Positions 22,858 through 32,147 of a stretch of 64,000 nucleotides of DNA are shown one piece after another. The stretch is from Phycomyces blakesleeanus NRRL 1555(-) (lineage: Eukaryota; Mucoromycota; Mucoromycetes; Mucorales; Phycomycetaceae), in assembly GCF_001638985.1 (NCBI RefSeq), contig NW_017265137.1, positions 2,808,800 to 2,872,799 of the forward strand, read 5' to 3'. Under the pieces are notes generated by a model. That model had not been told where the DNA came from. It was given only the letters and a program-made list of their open reading frames with translations, and searched no databases. The position numbers were made by a program, and so were the translations under genes. How positions within the stretch are numbered: position 1 is the first letter of the stretch; each line of letters begins with the position of its first letter.

Positions 22858-22872
22858 TGAGCTAGCCGGGCA
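22858..22872. other. tRNA-Lys stub (target-site duplication of LINE 1)
   Basis: TGAGCTAGCCGGGCA matches 10940-10954 exactly. Read on the minus strand it is the first 14 nt of tRNA-Lys plus one upstream base, so it is a remnant and not a second tRNA gene. Confidence 0.93.
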
Positions 22873-24898
22873 TAGATGCTTTTATTAGATTGCGCTAAGC
22901 TGACAAATCAATAGCCAGGCAATATAAAAACAGGTAAAGAAGTATACTTGATAATAAAGAAGTATACTTAAAGAAGTACGAGCAAACAGACAAAATAATA
23001 TAGTAGATAAAAGATGATTTTATTATGAACAATTGCTATTGATATTTATACTAATTATTTGGAATGTTTGTCTTGAGGTCTTATTTGATATGATGCCTCA
23101 TCTGTAAGAATGTTAATTGAATTATTGTTTCTGCTATATGAGAATGTGAGTGAGGTTCAAAGTAATTAATTACAAAAAGAGGTTCGTTTGCCCTTTCCTC
23201 TTTTTGGAACAATTGGTTTGAACCACCTCTTTTGTTTAAGCTCCGGCTTGCCAGCTATGACACTTTTGACATGTGTAGAGGAAACAAGTCCGGCTTTTGG
23301 CCATGTCATGGTGTTCTGTACTGGAAGGTCAGTCTGCTCAGTGGGTTTGTCCAGTGGTTTGTTGTGACGTGTCATCCTGGTTATGAGAGGCTGATGTCAA
23401 CAGTTTGTTGACATAGTGCTGTGCCCTCGGTGGTAAGAGGAGATTTTTTTGTGCACAGGAAAAATCTTGTTTCCATTCCCTGTTCCTTTTACATATAATA
23501 TTTTTTCTTTTTCCCTTGTTAACATATATGTCCACATTGTACTTATTTGAAATCATAGTCACCTATGCTAGTAACATTCCTCTTCTACAATGTACACAAT
23601 TTATCTTGCTGATATCTCTACACAACATCAGTACTTTTATTATTTACTACAGGAAAAAAGTGGTCTTTTTGGTGATATTTTAGGTAGTTTTTGAGTGGTC
23701 TTTTGAGTGAAAGTTTTGATAAAACCAGCAAAAAGACCACCCCTATTTTTGCAAATATAATTAGATCTCCGTTGACTAACAAATGTTAGATTCTATTCAA
23801 AAACTGATTTTTTAGTTTATATATTAATTTTTCTCACTCTATTGATAGAAATAGTATAAAAAGAGTTTTCTATTGGTAGTAATAAGAGAGATTTCTCTTT
23901 ATATGGGCACTCAGAAAATACTTTAGTCATATTATTATTTTTAATTGGATAATTGAGACTTTATTACAGTATGGAAATTGATATTATTGATTATTTCAAC
24001 AAAAGTATTATTTCATTTTACCCCCATTTATATATATTCTGTTTCATTTACAGCTTTAATTGGGAAAAAAGATTTTATTTCATAGAAGATTGATATTTAA
24101 AAATGTTTTTATTGGTTGTTATAATAATAAAAGTCTTTTCTAAATATCATTAGCTAAATATCATTCAGATTATTTCATATCTTCATATTTAATATATAAT
24201 TCATTAAACTTACCAAACATAAACTTACTACAAGGTTGTTGCTTCACATGGTTTTTCCATATATGACTGACCTTTGGAAGAGATGTCCAGCTTTTGTGAC
24301 ATCTGGTATGGTCAACATCACTTTGTTTGAGAGAGCATATATGTTTGACACACATCAAGTCCTTCTCATCTCAAGAGATAGGCATTCTATCTGGATTTGC
24401 TTCTAAAGCTTGTACAGAAAGATTTACAGTCATTTTATCACATATAAGACATGTGTAAGAGTTAATAATTGTTTTGGTTTTTTCTTGTTAAGTTAAGCCT
24501 TAAGATCCTGACTCATCATTCTAAAGTTATATTTTAAAGTTATAGTTTTAATACAGACAATGATTCTGGAATTGGGACAGCAAAAGCCTGTATTGCTTTA
24601 TATTAGTTTACATATCTTTTTTTGTTTTATTATTTCTTACATCACAGTCTGAGGTTGGCCTCTCACATGTGCATCCATTTTTAACATTACATAGTTCGAT
24701 AATCTCTAGTTATAGAATCACTTGTTTCTTTTATAGTGTTTCTTAGATTTTCTGCAAAATATGAAGCATCTCTTACGTATTTTTAAGTAACTGGATGATT
24801 TTTGTACCTGTATTATTTATAATGATGATATTAAAACCAGATGTAAGAGTTTGTTATGAAGACAGAGAAGAGCAAGCAAAAAATTCACAAGTAATTAT
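22873..24898. other. AT-rich intergenic region with an LTR-like stretch and an orphan CACTA-like end
   Basis: This is the original 5' flank of the tRNA gene. 22990-23560 reads on the minus strand like an LTR (TATAAATATC followed by AATAAAATC) and has a locally GC-richer part, but no partner copy. At 23646 ACTACAGGAAAAAAGTGGTC resembles the end of a CACTA element; no matching second end was found. I support no gene here. Confidence 0.45.
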
Positions 24899-24900
24899 TA

Positions 24901-25262
24901 CTGGTTTTATCCATTCAATTGGCGCCCATTTCCATCTAATTAGCATCCGTTTCCATCTAATTAGAACCCATTGACATCTGATTGGCTTCCATAGAAATTG
25001 AATTTGCGTCCATTGCCTACTGAATTTGCTCCCCCCTTTTACTATTGGCGGAAGGGTACATGGCACTCAATTTTTTTATCCTTACGCCTTACAATTTTTT
25101 TTATATAACCGTAGTATTTTTTTTTGTAAACGTTGTACTTTTTTTTGTAAACGTTGTACTTTTTTTTGTAAACGTTGTACTTTTTTTTTGTAAACGTCGT
25201 ATTTTTTTTTGTAAACGTCGAATTTTTTTTATATAACCGTAGTATTTTTTTGGCATAAAACA
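24901..25262. repeat. Left terminal inverted repeat of copy C
   Basis: 24901-25042 is the reverse complement of the iteron array (21-22-bp units on CCATTGCCATCTGAATTTGC). 25080-25250 is the A-tract array read as T-tracts, about eight units of GTAAACGTYGTACTTTTTTT and ATATAACCGTAGTATTTTTT. It mirrors 29800-30244. Confidence 0.85.
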
Positions 25263-25274
25263 TGGATATTTTTA

Positions 25275-25510
25275 TTAGGCATAATTAGTTGATAGAGAAA
25301 TAGAACACATAATAAGAAGTAAGATATAATGAAATACAAAGTAATAAAAAAAGAAAAGCATAAAGCAGTAAAATAAATAAAAAAAGAGGGACATAAAGTG
25401 GTAAAAAAAAATAAGAAAAAGAGGGATATAAAGTAATAAAAAAAAATAAGAAAAAGAGGGACATAAAGTAGTAAAAAATAAAAATAAAATAAAAAAAGAC
25501 ATAGAGTGTA
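25275..25510. repeat. GAGGGACATAAAGTA repeats, 3' of transposase C
   Basis: Imperfect GAGGGACATAAAGTAGTAAAAA units with A-runs, the reverse complement of 6739-6960. Non-coding. Confidence 0.7.
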
Positions 25511-25539
25511 AAGAGCTTAAATAGACATAAAAGACATAC

Positions 25540-27072
25540 TTAAAGCTTTCGCTCTCTGTTCAAACAGTGAGGAAAGAATGAAATGGCATGGTTAATCCAA
25601 CCCAAACAGTCCGAAAGGGTGACAGTCTTAGCTGATTCTGTAATCCTTAAGATGAGCCTGTCTGACTCTGTAATCTCTTCTCTGCGGACACCAAACTTGA
25701 TCTTGGACCACATTTCCTCAATTGGATTCAGGAAAGGTGAATACACAGGAAGATATGCACACTTGTACCCACGGGAAGAAATAAAGTCTTTCACCTCATC
25801 GGCCTTATGGATAGGAGCGTTATCCATGATGAGATAACGTCCTTGCATACCCTGGCTGTCCAGAACGTCCATTGTATGACTAAGAAAGTCGAGGTAGTGC
25901 TGGGTTCTGGTGCCAATTCGGCCGTTCACCTCAACGTTGGTGTAGATGTCCAACTTTCTCTTCTTCTTGGTTGCGACTGCAGTGGGTTTCTTCAACGAGA
26001 GGCTGACAATCCCTCTCTCGCACATTGCACCAAGGATGGTGATGGACACACCTCTCTGCGTCAGGACAGTTGTCTTAGCCGGGGTGCCACTGACGGAACG
26101 GCCAAAAGTTCTCTTGATGTGCATGTTGAAGCCTGCTTCATCAATGAACACACAGTTCGACAGATAGTTGAAATCCGCAAGTTGTTGCCACTCCAAAATG
26201 TGGTCTCGTCTCATCTCAATTGTGTTGACGTCGTCTCTCTTCTCAGGCAGCTTCTCCAACTTCTTCATCCTCAGGGCACACTTCTTCACCAAGTGCTTCT
26301 GGATTGCTGATTTGGTAATCTGCAGCCCAGAGAACTCTTCCATGACAGCTATCCTTGCTTGTTCCAAGGTAGCATCTGGTTTATTTTCGAAAAACTTCAA
26401 AAAAAAAGCAGAGTGCGCCTGGAACAACTTTTGGTTGCCATGTTTTCGTTCTTTAGGCGCAGAAACCTCCTCAACCTCCATCGTCTCCAGCCCATTGGAC
26501 TCATCAGTCTCCACTGTGGCAGCATCAAAATCGGCTTGGATCTTCTCTCTGGCCAGCCTGACGTAGTTCTGGGCAGTCCAGACATTGATCCCCGTTTCCC
26601 TGGCAGCGGCAGCAGCAGTCTGGTTTTCTGAGAAAACCAAGGAGAAGAGCTTGTTCACCTGGTTTTGGTTGTACTTTCGGTACGAACCTCGACCTATGCT
26701 TTCTGCAGTGGGAACAGAATCAGGATCGACCTTCTCCGGCAGATTCGTCTTTGGCTTCTGTGCAACAATGGTTTTGGTGGTGGCCTCGTTGACTTTGGTT
26801 GGCAGGAAACTTTTGAGACTGAGGAGGTTTGTGACTACTGGGTTTCCGGCCGAGGTACAGGTCCATTCCATATTGGCATGGTTGACAAAGACATCTGTCA
26901 CAGATCGGAGTACAACTTCTCCATGCATTTCATCGACAATCTCTTGGTTGAAATTGCACAAGGGGTCAAAAGCAATTCCAGAAAACTGGGTTTGGTCTGC
27001 AGAACCGCTGTGACTGACCATTTCACAGTGCTTGCCCATAACAAATTCGAGGGAGTTGTTGGAAGTAGGCAT
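25540..27072 (-). CDS. DD34E transposase, intact (510 residues)
   Basis: Uninterrupted frame from ATG 27072 to stop 25540. About 145 unrecognised N-terminal residues come first. A helix-turn-helix region follows (about 147-200: GSYRKYNQNQVNKLFSLVF, then AAARETGINVWTAQNYVRLA), then an acidic linker and a second helical region (FFENKPDATLEQARIAVMEE). The DDE_3-like catalytic domain has FIDEAGFN, LIMDNAPIHK and SPFLNPIEEMW, with 34 residues from the second Asp to the Glu. KKKRKL may be a nuclear signal. Family members cut and paste DNA into TA. At 510 residues it is longer than the usual 340. Copies A and B are broken, so this is the candidate active source. Confidence 0.93.
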   Translation of the reverse strand: MPTSNNSLEFVMGKHCEMVSHSGSADQTQFSGIAFDPLCNFNQEIVDEMHGEVVLRSVTDVFVNHANMEWTCTSAGNPVVTNLLSLKSFLPTKVNEATTKTIVAQKPKTNLPEKVDPDSVPTAESIGRGSYRKYNQNQVNKLFSLVFSENQTAAAAARETGINVWTAQNYVRLAREKIQADFDAATVETDESNGLETMEVEEVSAPKERKHGNQKLFQAHSAFFLKFFENKPDATLEQARIAVMEEFSGLQITKSAIQKHLVKKCALRMKKLEKLPEKRDDVNTIEMRRDHILEWQQLADFNYLSNCVFIDEAGFNMHIKRTFGRSVSGTPAKTTVLTQRGVSITILGAMCERGIVSLSLKKPTAVATKKKRKLDIYTNVEVNGRIGTRTQHYLDFLSHTMDVLDSQGMQGRYLIMDNAPIHKADEVKDFISSRGYKCAYLPVYSPFLNPIEEMWSKIKFGVRREEITESDRLILRITESAKTVTLSDCLGWINHAISFFPHCLNRERKL

Positions 27073-27140
27073 TTTTTTTGAAAATAAAAAGGGTGTTAAA
27101 ATCGAGGAAGAAAGATAACTGAGAAACTTTTATTAAGACA

Positions 27141-27160
27141 CTGGGGTATATATACCAAAA
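27141..27160 (-). promoter_or_regulatory. Core promoter (TATA) of transposase C
   Basis: The minus strand reads TTTTGGTATATATACCCCAG, about 75 bp upstream of the ATG. It matches the motif ahead of the helix-turn-helix gene (28801-28817) in the first 12 positions. Confidence 0.55.
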
Positions 27161-27399
27161 AAAAATATATTTTAATAACTTAAACATTTCTACCAAGGTA
27201 TAGTCTTGTCCTGTTGTCTTAATATATTTGGATAAAGAACGTGTTGAAGAATAATGAATGTTTACATATTAAGCTTCTTTACACTTTTAAGAACATTTAT
27301 TTTATTAGCCGATTTACAGTGCTACCAGAGCCTTTATGGTGTCCTGTCCTCTGTCTCGAAGGAAGGGGTGGGATTTCTCCTCATAGGTTTGCCCAACCA

Positions 27400-28015
27400 A
27401 AAAAAAAAATAAAAAAAAAAAGTTTTTTTTTGTATAGAGCCAAGGAAAAGCTCGAAATTCAGTTATTGAGATTTTCAGTTTTTCAGAAATTTCTGCGGTT
27501 AGATACCATTTTATTTTCAGTTATTAAGATTTTCAGTTTTTCAGTTATTGAGACTTTCATTTTTTCAGTTATTGAGACTTTCAGTTTTTCAGTTTTTCAG
27601 TTTTTCAGAAATTTCTTGCAGTAAGATATCATTTTATTTTCAGTTATTGAGACTTTCAGTTTTTCAGAAATTATTTGCGAAAAAATGGTTATGTATATTA
27701 TAAAAATTTATGAATAAAAATGCTAGTTATACTATTTGGAGAATTATTTTTAAAATTGCTATTACATTTTTCTTTTTTTATTTCTCTTTTTTTTTCTTTT
27801 TTTTTATTTCTTTTTTTTTTATTTCTTTTTTTTATTTTTTTTTATTTTTTTTTTTATTTCTTTTTTTTTATTTTTTTTTTATTTCTTTTTTTTTATTTTT
27901 TTTTATTTTTTCATCTCTTTTTTTTTTCATCTCTTTTTTTATTTCTTTTTTTTATTTTTTTTATTTTTTCATCTCTTTTTTTTTCATCTCTTTTTTTATT
28001 TCTTTTTTTTGTCAT
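27400..28015. repeat. Central spacer of copy C: CAG-rich tandem repeats and T-rich tract
   Basis: 27465-27670 has imperfect repeats of TTTTTCAGTTATTGAGACT. 27770-28010 is almost only T and A with scattered C. It separates the divergent promoters of the two genes. It is non-coding, and Phe-rich frames here should be ignored. Confidence 0.75.
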
Positions 28016-28680
28016 GAGCTTGTGCTATTTTTTGTTACTGTTTTTGTATGTGTAATATTTGGTTTTTTTTTGGTATTTTGTATCATGAGGGTTTCCAAAA
28101 TTGAGATCGGGTAGTATTGTGAGCAAAGCATAATTCTTGGACTGCTTTCAGTTGTTTAACAGATTGTTGGACATTTACTTGTTTTGAGTGCAGATTACAA
28201 AGAGTTGTTGAGTTTGATATTAAGAAGATCAGGATTCTGACATTGTAAAATGGTTGGAGCAGGTGCTGAATAAATATAGCATTTTTGGATTGTTTTTTGT
28301 AATGGTATTAGATGCTTGTGTAGGACCAGGTTCATAAGAAATACAATTGCTGTGATAGTCAATCAGATTACTGGATATTTGAGATAAAAATTGACAAGTT
28401 TTTGTGTGGTCGGTAGAGTGAATTCTACTGTTGGATTTCGAAAAAGTATAGTTGGTGAAATGCACTTAAAAGCATTATGAATATGTGTAGACTGGTTCTT
28501 ATCGTACAGGTAGATGTTTGATCTTGTAGTTTCTTTGTAGGTGGAGGGTTGAATCGTCATGTTTTCTTTTCAGATTTATAGCTTTTGTTCCAAATACTAT
28601 AGATTATTTAGAGATTAATATCAATGACTCCGAGGTATAGGCTTTATTTACATACAGAAGCATAATGTGATCTGGAAATA
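28016..28680. other. Central spacer of copy C, right part, no gene seen
   Basis: Unique-looking sequence collinear with 4080-4375 of copy A up to the gap, then without counterpart in the window. The insertion point of copy B corresponds to the TA near 28681-28684. I support no gene. Confidence 0.6.
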
Positions 28681-28800
28681 ATAAAAAAATCCATGAGGTG
28701 TAGAGCTTTAGGCAGTGTTTTCATTGTCAGAGTAATATTTAGTTGTTGAAGTGAGCATGAGAATGAGATTTATTGCTGATTTAAGAAGAGAAATAAACAG

Positions 28801-28817
28801 TTTTGGTATATAAACAC
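28801..28817 (+). promoter_or_regulatory. Core promoter (TATA) of the helix-turn-helix gene
   Basis: TTTTGGTATATAAACAC about 65 bp upstream of the predicted ATG at 28878. It is conserved in copy A near 7511-7530. Confidence 0.55.
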
Positions 28818-28877
28818 CAAATGGAAAGAGAGAGAATTATGATATCTCTTTTAAAAAAGAATGTTTATAATAAATTT

Positions 28878-29590
28878 ATGGCTGCGGGTAATATATTGTC
28901 CTATTTATTTTTTATCTCCTTGAGTTCAATTTGTACTACTTTATTTAGTGGACCTTAGAATATTATTTTTTGATATAAAAAGCTGAAAATATAATGACTA
29001 ATACTATTTAACAACAACTCAATCTTCTTTACATCTATTCTTGCTGCTTCAACTTGTGTTCTGATTTTTATCTTGCATCTTAAGTAATTACTATTTAATT
29101 ATAACTGCTATGTGCTAGATATAACTATATTTATATAAAATATGTCACTTTAACATATCTTCCTATTTCTTTATTTTTTCACCTTTTATTATCAGAAAAC
29201 CCTACAATGTTACACGAAAAACTTGAAGAATATAACAGTGCCTTTGAAAAAATCATGAAAGAGCTTGAAGAGCCTGAAATGCCAGAAGATCCAAAAACTT
29301 CTGCCCCGTCAACAACAGATGAAACCCCCAAAAAAAGTAGAGGGCAATATCAAAAGCCTACGGATAAAGATATAAAAAAGCTTCTTTATCTCTACTTCAT
29401 AAGGGGATTAACTATTGAAAAAGCCAGCAAGATAGTAAATATGAAACAAACAACTGCTGGTGGCTATATTTTGAAGTGGAGAAAGTCTCCAGTTGTTTTT
29501 TTCATTAAAAACAACAAGGAGGCTACAAGTGACGAAAAAATGAATCTTTTATTTGAAACTTACTTTGCAATAAAGAAAGAATACAAATAA
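28878..29590 (+). CDS. Stand-alone helix-turn-helix protein encoded by the DD34E element
   Basis: Predicted exons are 28878-28887 (ATG GCT GCG G) and 29196-29590, with a 308-nt intron bounded by GTAATA and a pyrimidine tract ending TTATCAG. Joining keeps the frame into MLHEKLEEYNSAFEK, for about 131 residues. The alternative is an unspliced start at ATG 29207 (127 residues). Layout: an acidic helical N-terminus, a Pro/Ser/Thr linker, then GQYQKPTDKDIKKLLYLYFI with GLTIEKASKIVNMKQTTAGG, which resembles the helix-turn-helix of the transposase (GSYRKYNQNQVNKLF). There is no catalytic domain. It could bind the terminal repeats as regulator or co-factor; that is inference. Copy A has a frameshifted version. 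Confidence 0.75.
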
Positions 29591-29799
29591 TATCATTGCA
29601 TTTTCAATTTTAACATAATTATTATAATGAGATACTTGCTTTATTATCTTATAACTGCAGTAAGGTATTTAACTTTAACAAAGTAATCTGGAGAAAAGTT
29701 TGCATATTCTGTTAGTTCTCTCTATAGATATTTTCTATGACGTATCTTTGTAGAAAGATCTACATATATTGAAGTGCTATTACATTAGGCGTTTGGCAC

Positions 29800-30244
29800 T
29801 TATATAAAAAAATATGGCAGTTATATAAAAAAAATACTACGTTTACAAAAAAAATACTACGGTTATATAAAAAAAAATACAACGTTTACAAAAAAAAATA
29901 CTACGGTTATATAAAAAAAATTCAACGTTTACAAAAAAAAATACGACGTTTACAAAAAAAAAGTACAACGTTTACAAAAAAAAGTACGACGTTTACAAAA
30001 AAAAATACTATGGTTATATAAAAAAAATTGTAAGGCGCAAGGATAAAAAAATTGAGTGCCATGTACCCTTCCGCCAATAGTAAAAGGGGGGGAGCAAATT
30101 CAGATGGCAATGGGAGCAAATTCAGTTGGCAATGGACGCAAATTCAATTTCTATGGAAGCCAATCAGATGTCAATGGGTTCTAATTAGATGGAAACGGAT
30201 GCTAATTAGATGGAAATGGGCGCCAATTGAATGGATAAAACCAG
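29800..30244. repeat. Right terminal inverted repeat of copy C: A-tract array plus 21-bp iterons
   Basis: 29805-30028 holds about eleven units alternating ACGTTTACAAAAAAAAATA and CTACGGTTATATAAAAAAA. 30091-30244 holds six full 21-23-bp iterons and a terminal half unit (CGCCAATTGAATGG) ending GGATAAAACCAG. A spacing near 21 bp places each unit on the same DNA face. Confidence 0.87.
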
Positions 30245-30246
30245 TA

Positions 30247-30731
30247 GTGTCATATATTTTCTACAAATGTATTGGTTAGTTATTGATATGAAATATCAAA
30301 ATAGTAATTTTACAATGATGACATATGGTTCATTATTTTTTTTTTTTAGTGTGCCTTTGAATTGTCTTTACAAATTTTATTCAAGTAACAAAAGCTTAGA
30401 TATTTTCTTTCTTTTTATATCTGACATCAAATATTTCTCAATTGCTCTATATACTTACCATAAACGTAACATCTGTAGTTAAAATAGATATTTGTCTCTT
30501 CTGAGATCTAAATTTTGGTGGTTCACTTGCTTTTTATAACCAATTCAAAGAACAGAGATTTTCTTATTTCAACTTGGATTTTTGGTAATTTTTTGATTAT
30601 TATAGGCCAGAAATGAAGTCACAAATTCGAAAAAATCCATCTTTTTCCCATAATGATTATAATTTTACTATATCTTTATTCATATATTTTCTCCTTGCCA
30701 TATCGATTACTCATTATTCTATTTTTACTAT
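30247..30731. other. AT-rich flank between DD34E copy C and CACTA fragment, no gene seen
   Basis: 485 bp of host or older repeat sequence without a supportable reading frame or recognised repeat. Confidence 0.6.
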
Positions 30732-31118
30732 CACTACAAGAAAAAATGACGGTTTTTTGCTTTTGTGACTATGTTTTCGGCTTATAATAATTAAAAAATC
30801 ACTAAAAATCTAATTTGAAACTAGAAAATCTCTGTTTTTTGAAAAGGTTGACAAAAAGCAAATTGACCACCTAAAATTAAATCTCCTGATAGACAAAAGT
30901 AAGCTTTAACTACAGACTTTACATCTTTAGTAAATGTAGATTGCAATTGATGACTATTAAAAGTCAGAGGTAAAAGAGAAGAAAATATCTAAACTTTTTG
31001 CTGAGAGAATAAAATATGTTAAGACAATTTGAAAAAAAAATGTATTACAAAAAAAAACAAATTATAGGTCTGCAAGAGAACCAAGTGACAATTTTGGGCC
31101 ACAGTTAAGCAATGGCCA

Positions 31119-31521
31119 TGTTGTATCCAACATAATCGTAGATTTAAATTAAAAGTACAGACACTCAATAAATACGTACATTGAGTTACCGACAACTAGT
31201 AACAATACTAAAAGATATACCTTCCCTTATACAAGGAAATTACGTAAAGAACATACTAAGACAAATACTAAGACTCTAGTCAATAACACTAAAAACATAA
31301 CAACTAAATCATAGAAGATAATGGTAGAGAAACAGACATTACATGATATCATCACATCATCACCAAGCTAAATACAATGTCTATATAAACGCACAATACT
31401 AATAGCAATAGAACAGCATCTCTTTTCTGATTCTTGCACTTCTTCTAATAAAACAAAATCTCACCATACTCTCGTCTGCACTTGCTTTATTTTATATCTT
31501 ATTTTTACCTCATACATAACA
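31119..31521 (+). repeat. Solo LTR (403 bp) with 5-bp target duplication
   Basis: TGTTGTATCC...CATACATAACA, flanked by GGCCA at 31114-31118 and 31522-31526. It has TATATAAACGC and AATAAAAC in LTR order. A second copy of identical length lies at 44186-44588 in opposite orientation with its own duplication. No internal retrotransposon sequence remains. Confidence 0.92.
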
Positions 31522-32147
31522 GGCCACACTATGTATATATGTTGTTGTTGTTGTTGTTGTTGTTATATTTATAGTTGCGTTCGACTTCACCAAACCAACC
31601 AATTCTTTGACATCTGCCAGGTAAACTACCTTTGGTTTCATTTGCCCAATGTTAGCAACTGGTATACCATTTACCAAACGGACTGCCGCAATCTCTACAA
31701 GAGCAAGCGGCCACCTCTTATTGTTGAGTTTGTGCTCAAAGAAGACAATAACTTTTCCAAAGAAATCCTTATAAACTGGGGAGTATGCAGAATTTATGTT
31801 GCGATTTTCATCAACCTGAATCTGTAATCTGATGTTATGTGCCTCCCTTACACAACCATTGACAAATGCCTTGCGGCTAGTTTGTATAGCTGCTTCAATC
31901 ATACTACACTCTTTTCCCTTTGATTTGTAGAAGTCTTCAAGAAGTTTTGAAAGACAAGAAATGCCTTCAAAACTATCTTGGATCGTTTTATTCCTCAAAG
32001 GCCCCCAGAACTCAATATCAGACCCAGCACCAACACGCCCACCCTCATCTGTCAATGGCCAACCAGCAGTGGAATCTTCATATTATAAGTGTTGTGCTGT
32101 TCTTGCTTCTGTAATCATGACAGTGGCTCTGGCCTCTGCTTCTTGTA

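Larger units (their letters stand above)
24901..30244. mobile_element. Complete two-gene DD34E (Tc1/mariner-like) transposon, copy C
   Basis: 5344 bp between TA dinucleotides (24899-24900 and 30245-30246). The ends are CTGGTTTTATCCATTCAATT and its reverse complement. Long terminal inverted repeats (about 350-430 bp) contain iterons and A-tract arrays. It carries an intact minus-strand transposase (25540-27072) and an intact plus-strand helix-turn-helix gene (28878-29590), transcribed divergently from a central spacer. Most Tc1 elements are 1-2 kb with one gene, so this is large for the group. Confidence 0.9.

Noticed and set aside
22858..22872. A second, truncated tRNA gene
   Set aside because: Only 14 nt of tRNA are present and they equal the LINE target duplication.
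24170..24358. A small Cys/His-containing minus-strand gene
   Set aside because: 62 codons without homologue, promoter or conserved spacing; cannot be separated from chance.
31541..31566. Functional poly-Thr tract at the end of the CACTA 2 transposase
   Set aside because: It is a TTG/CAA microsatellite at the degraded 3' end of the gene, next to the LTR insertion.
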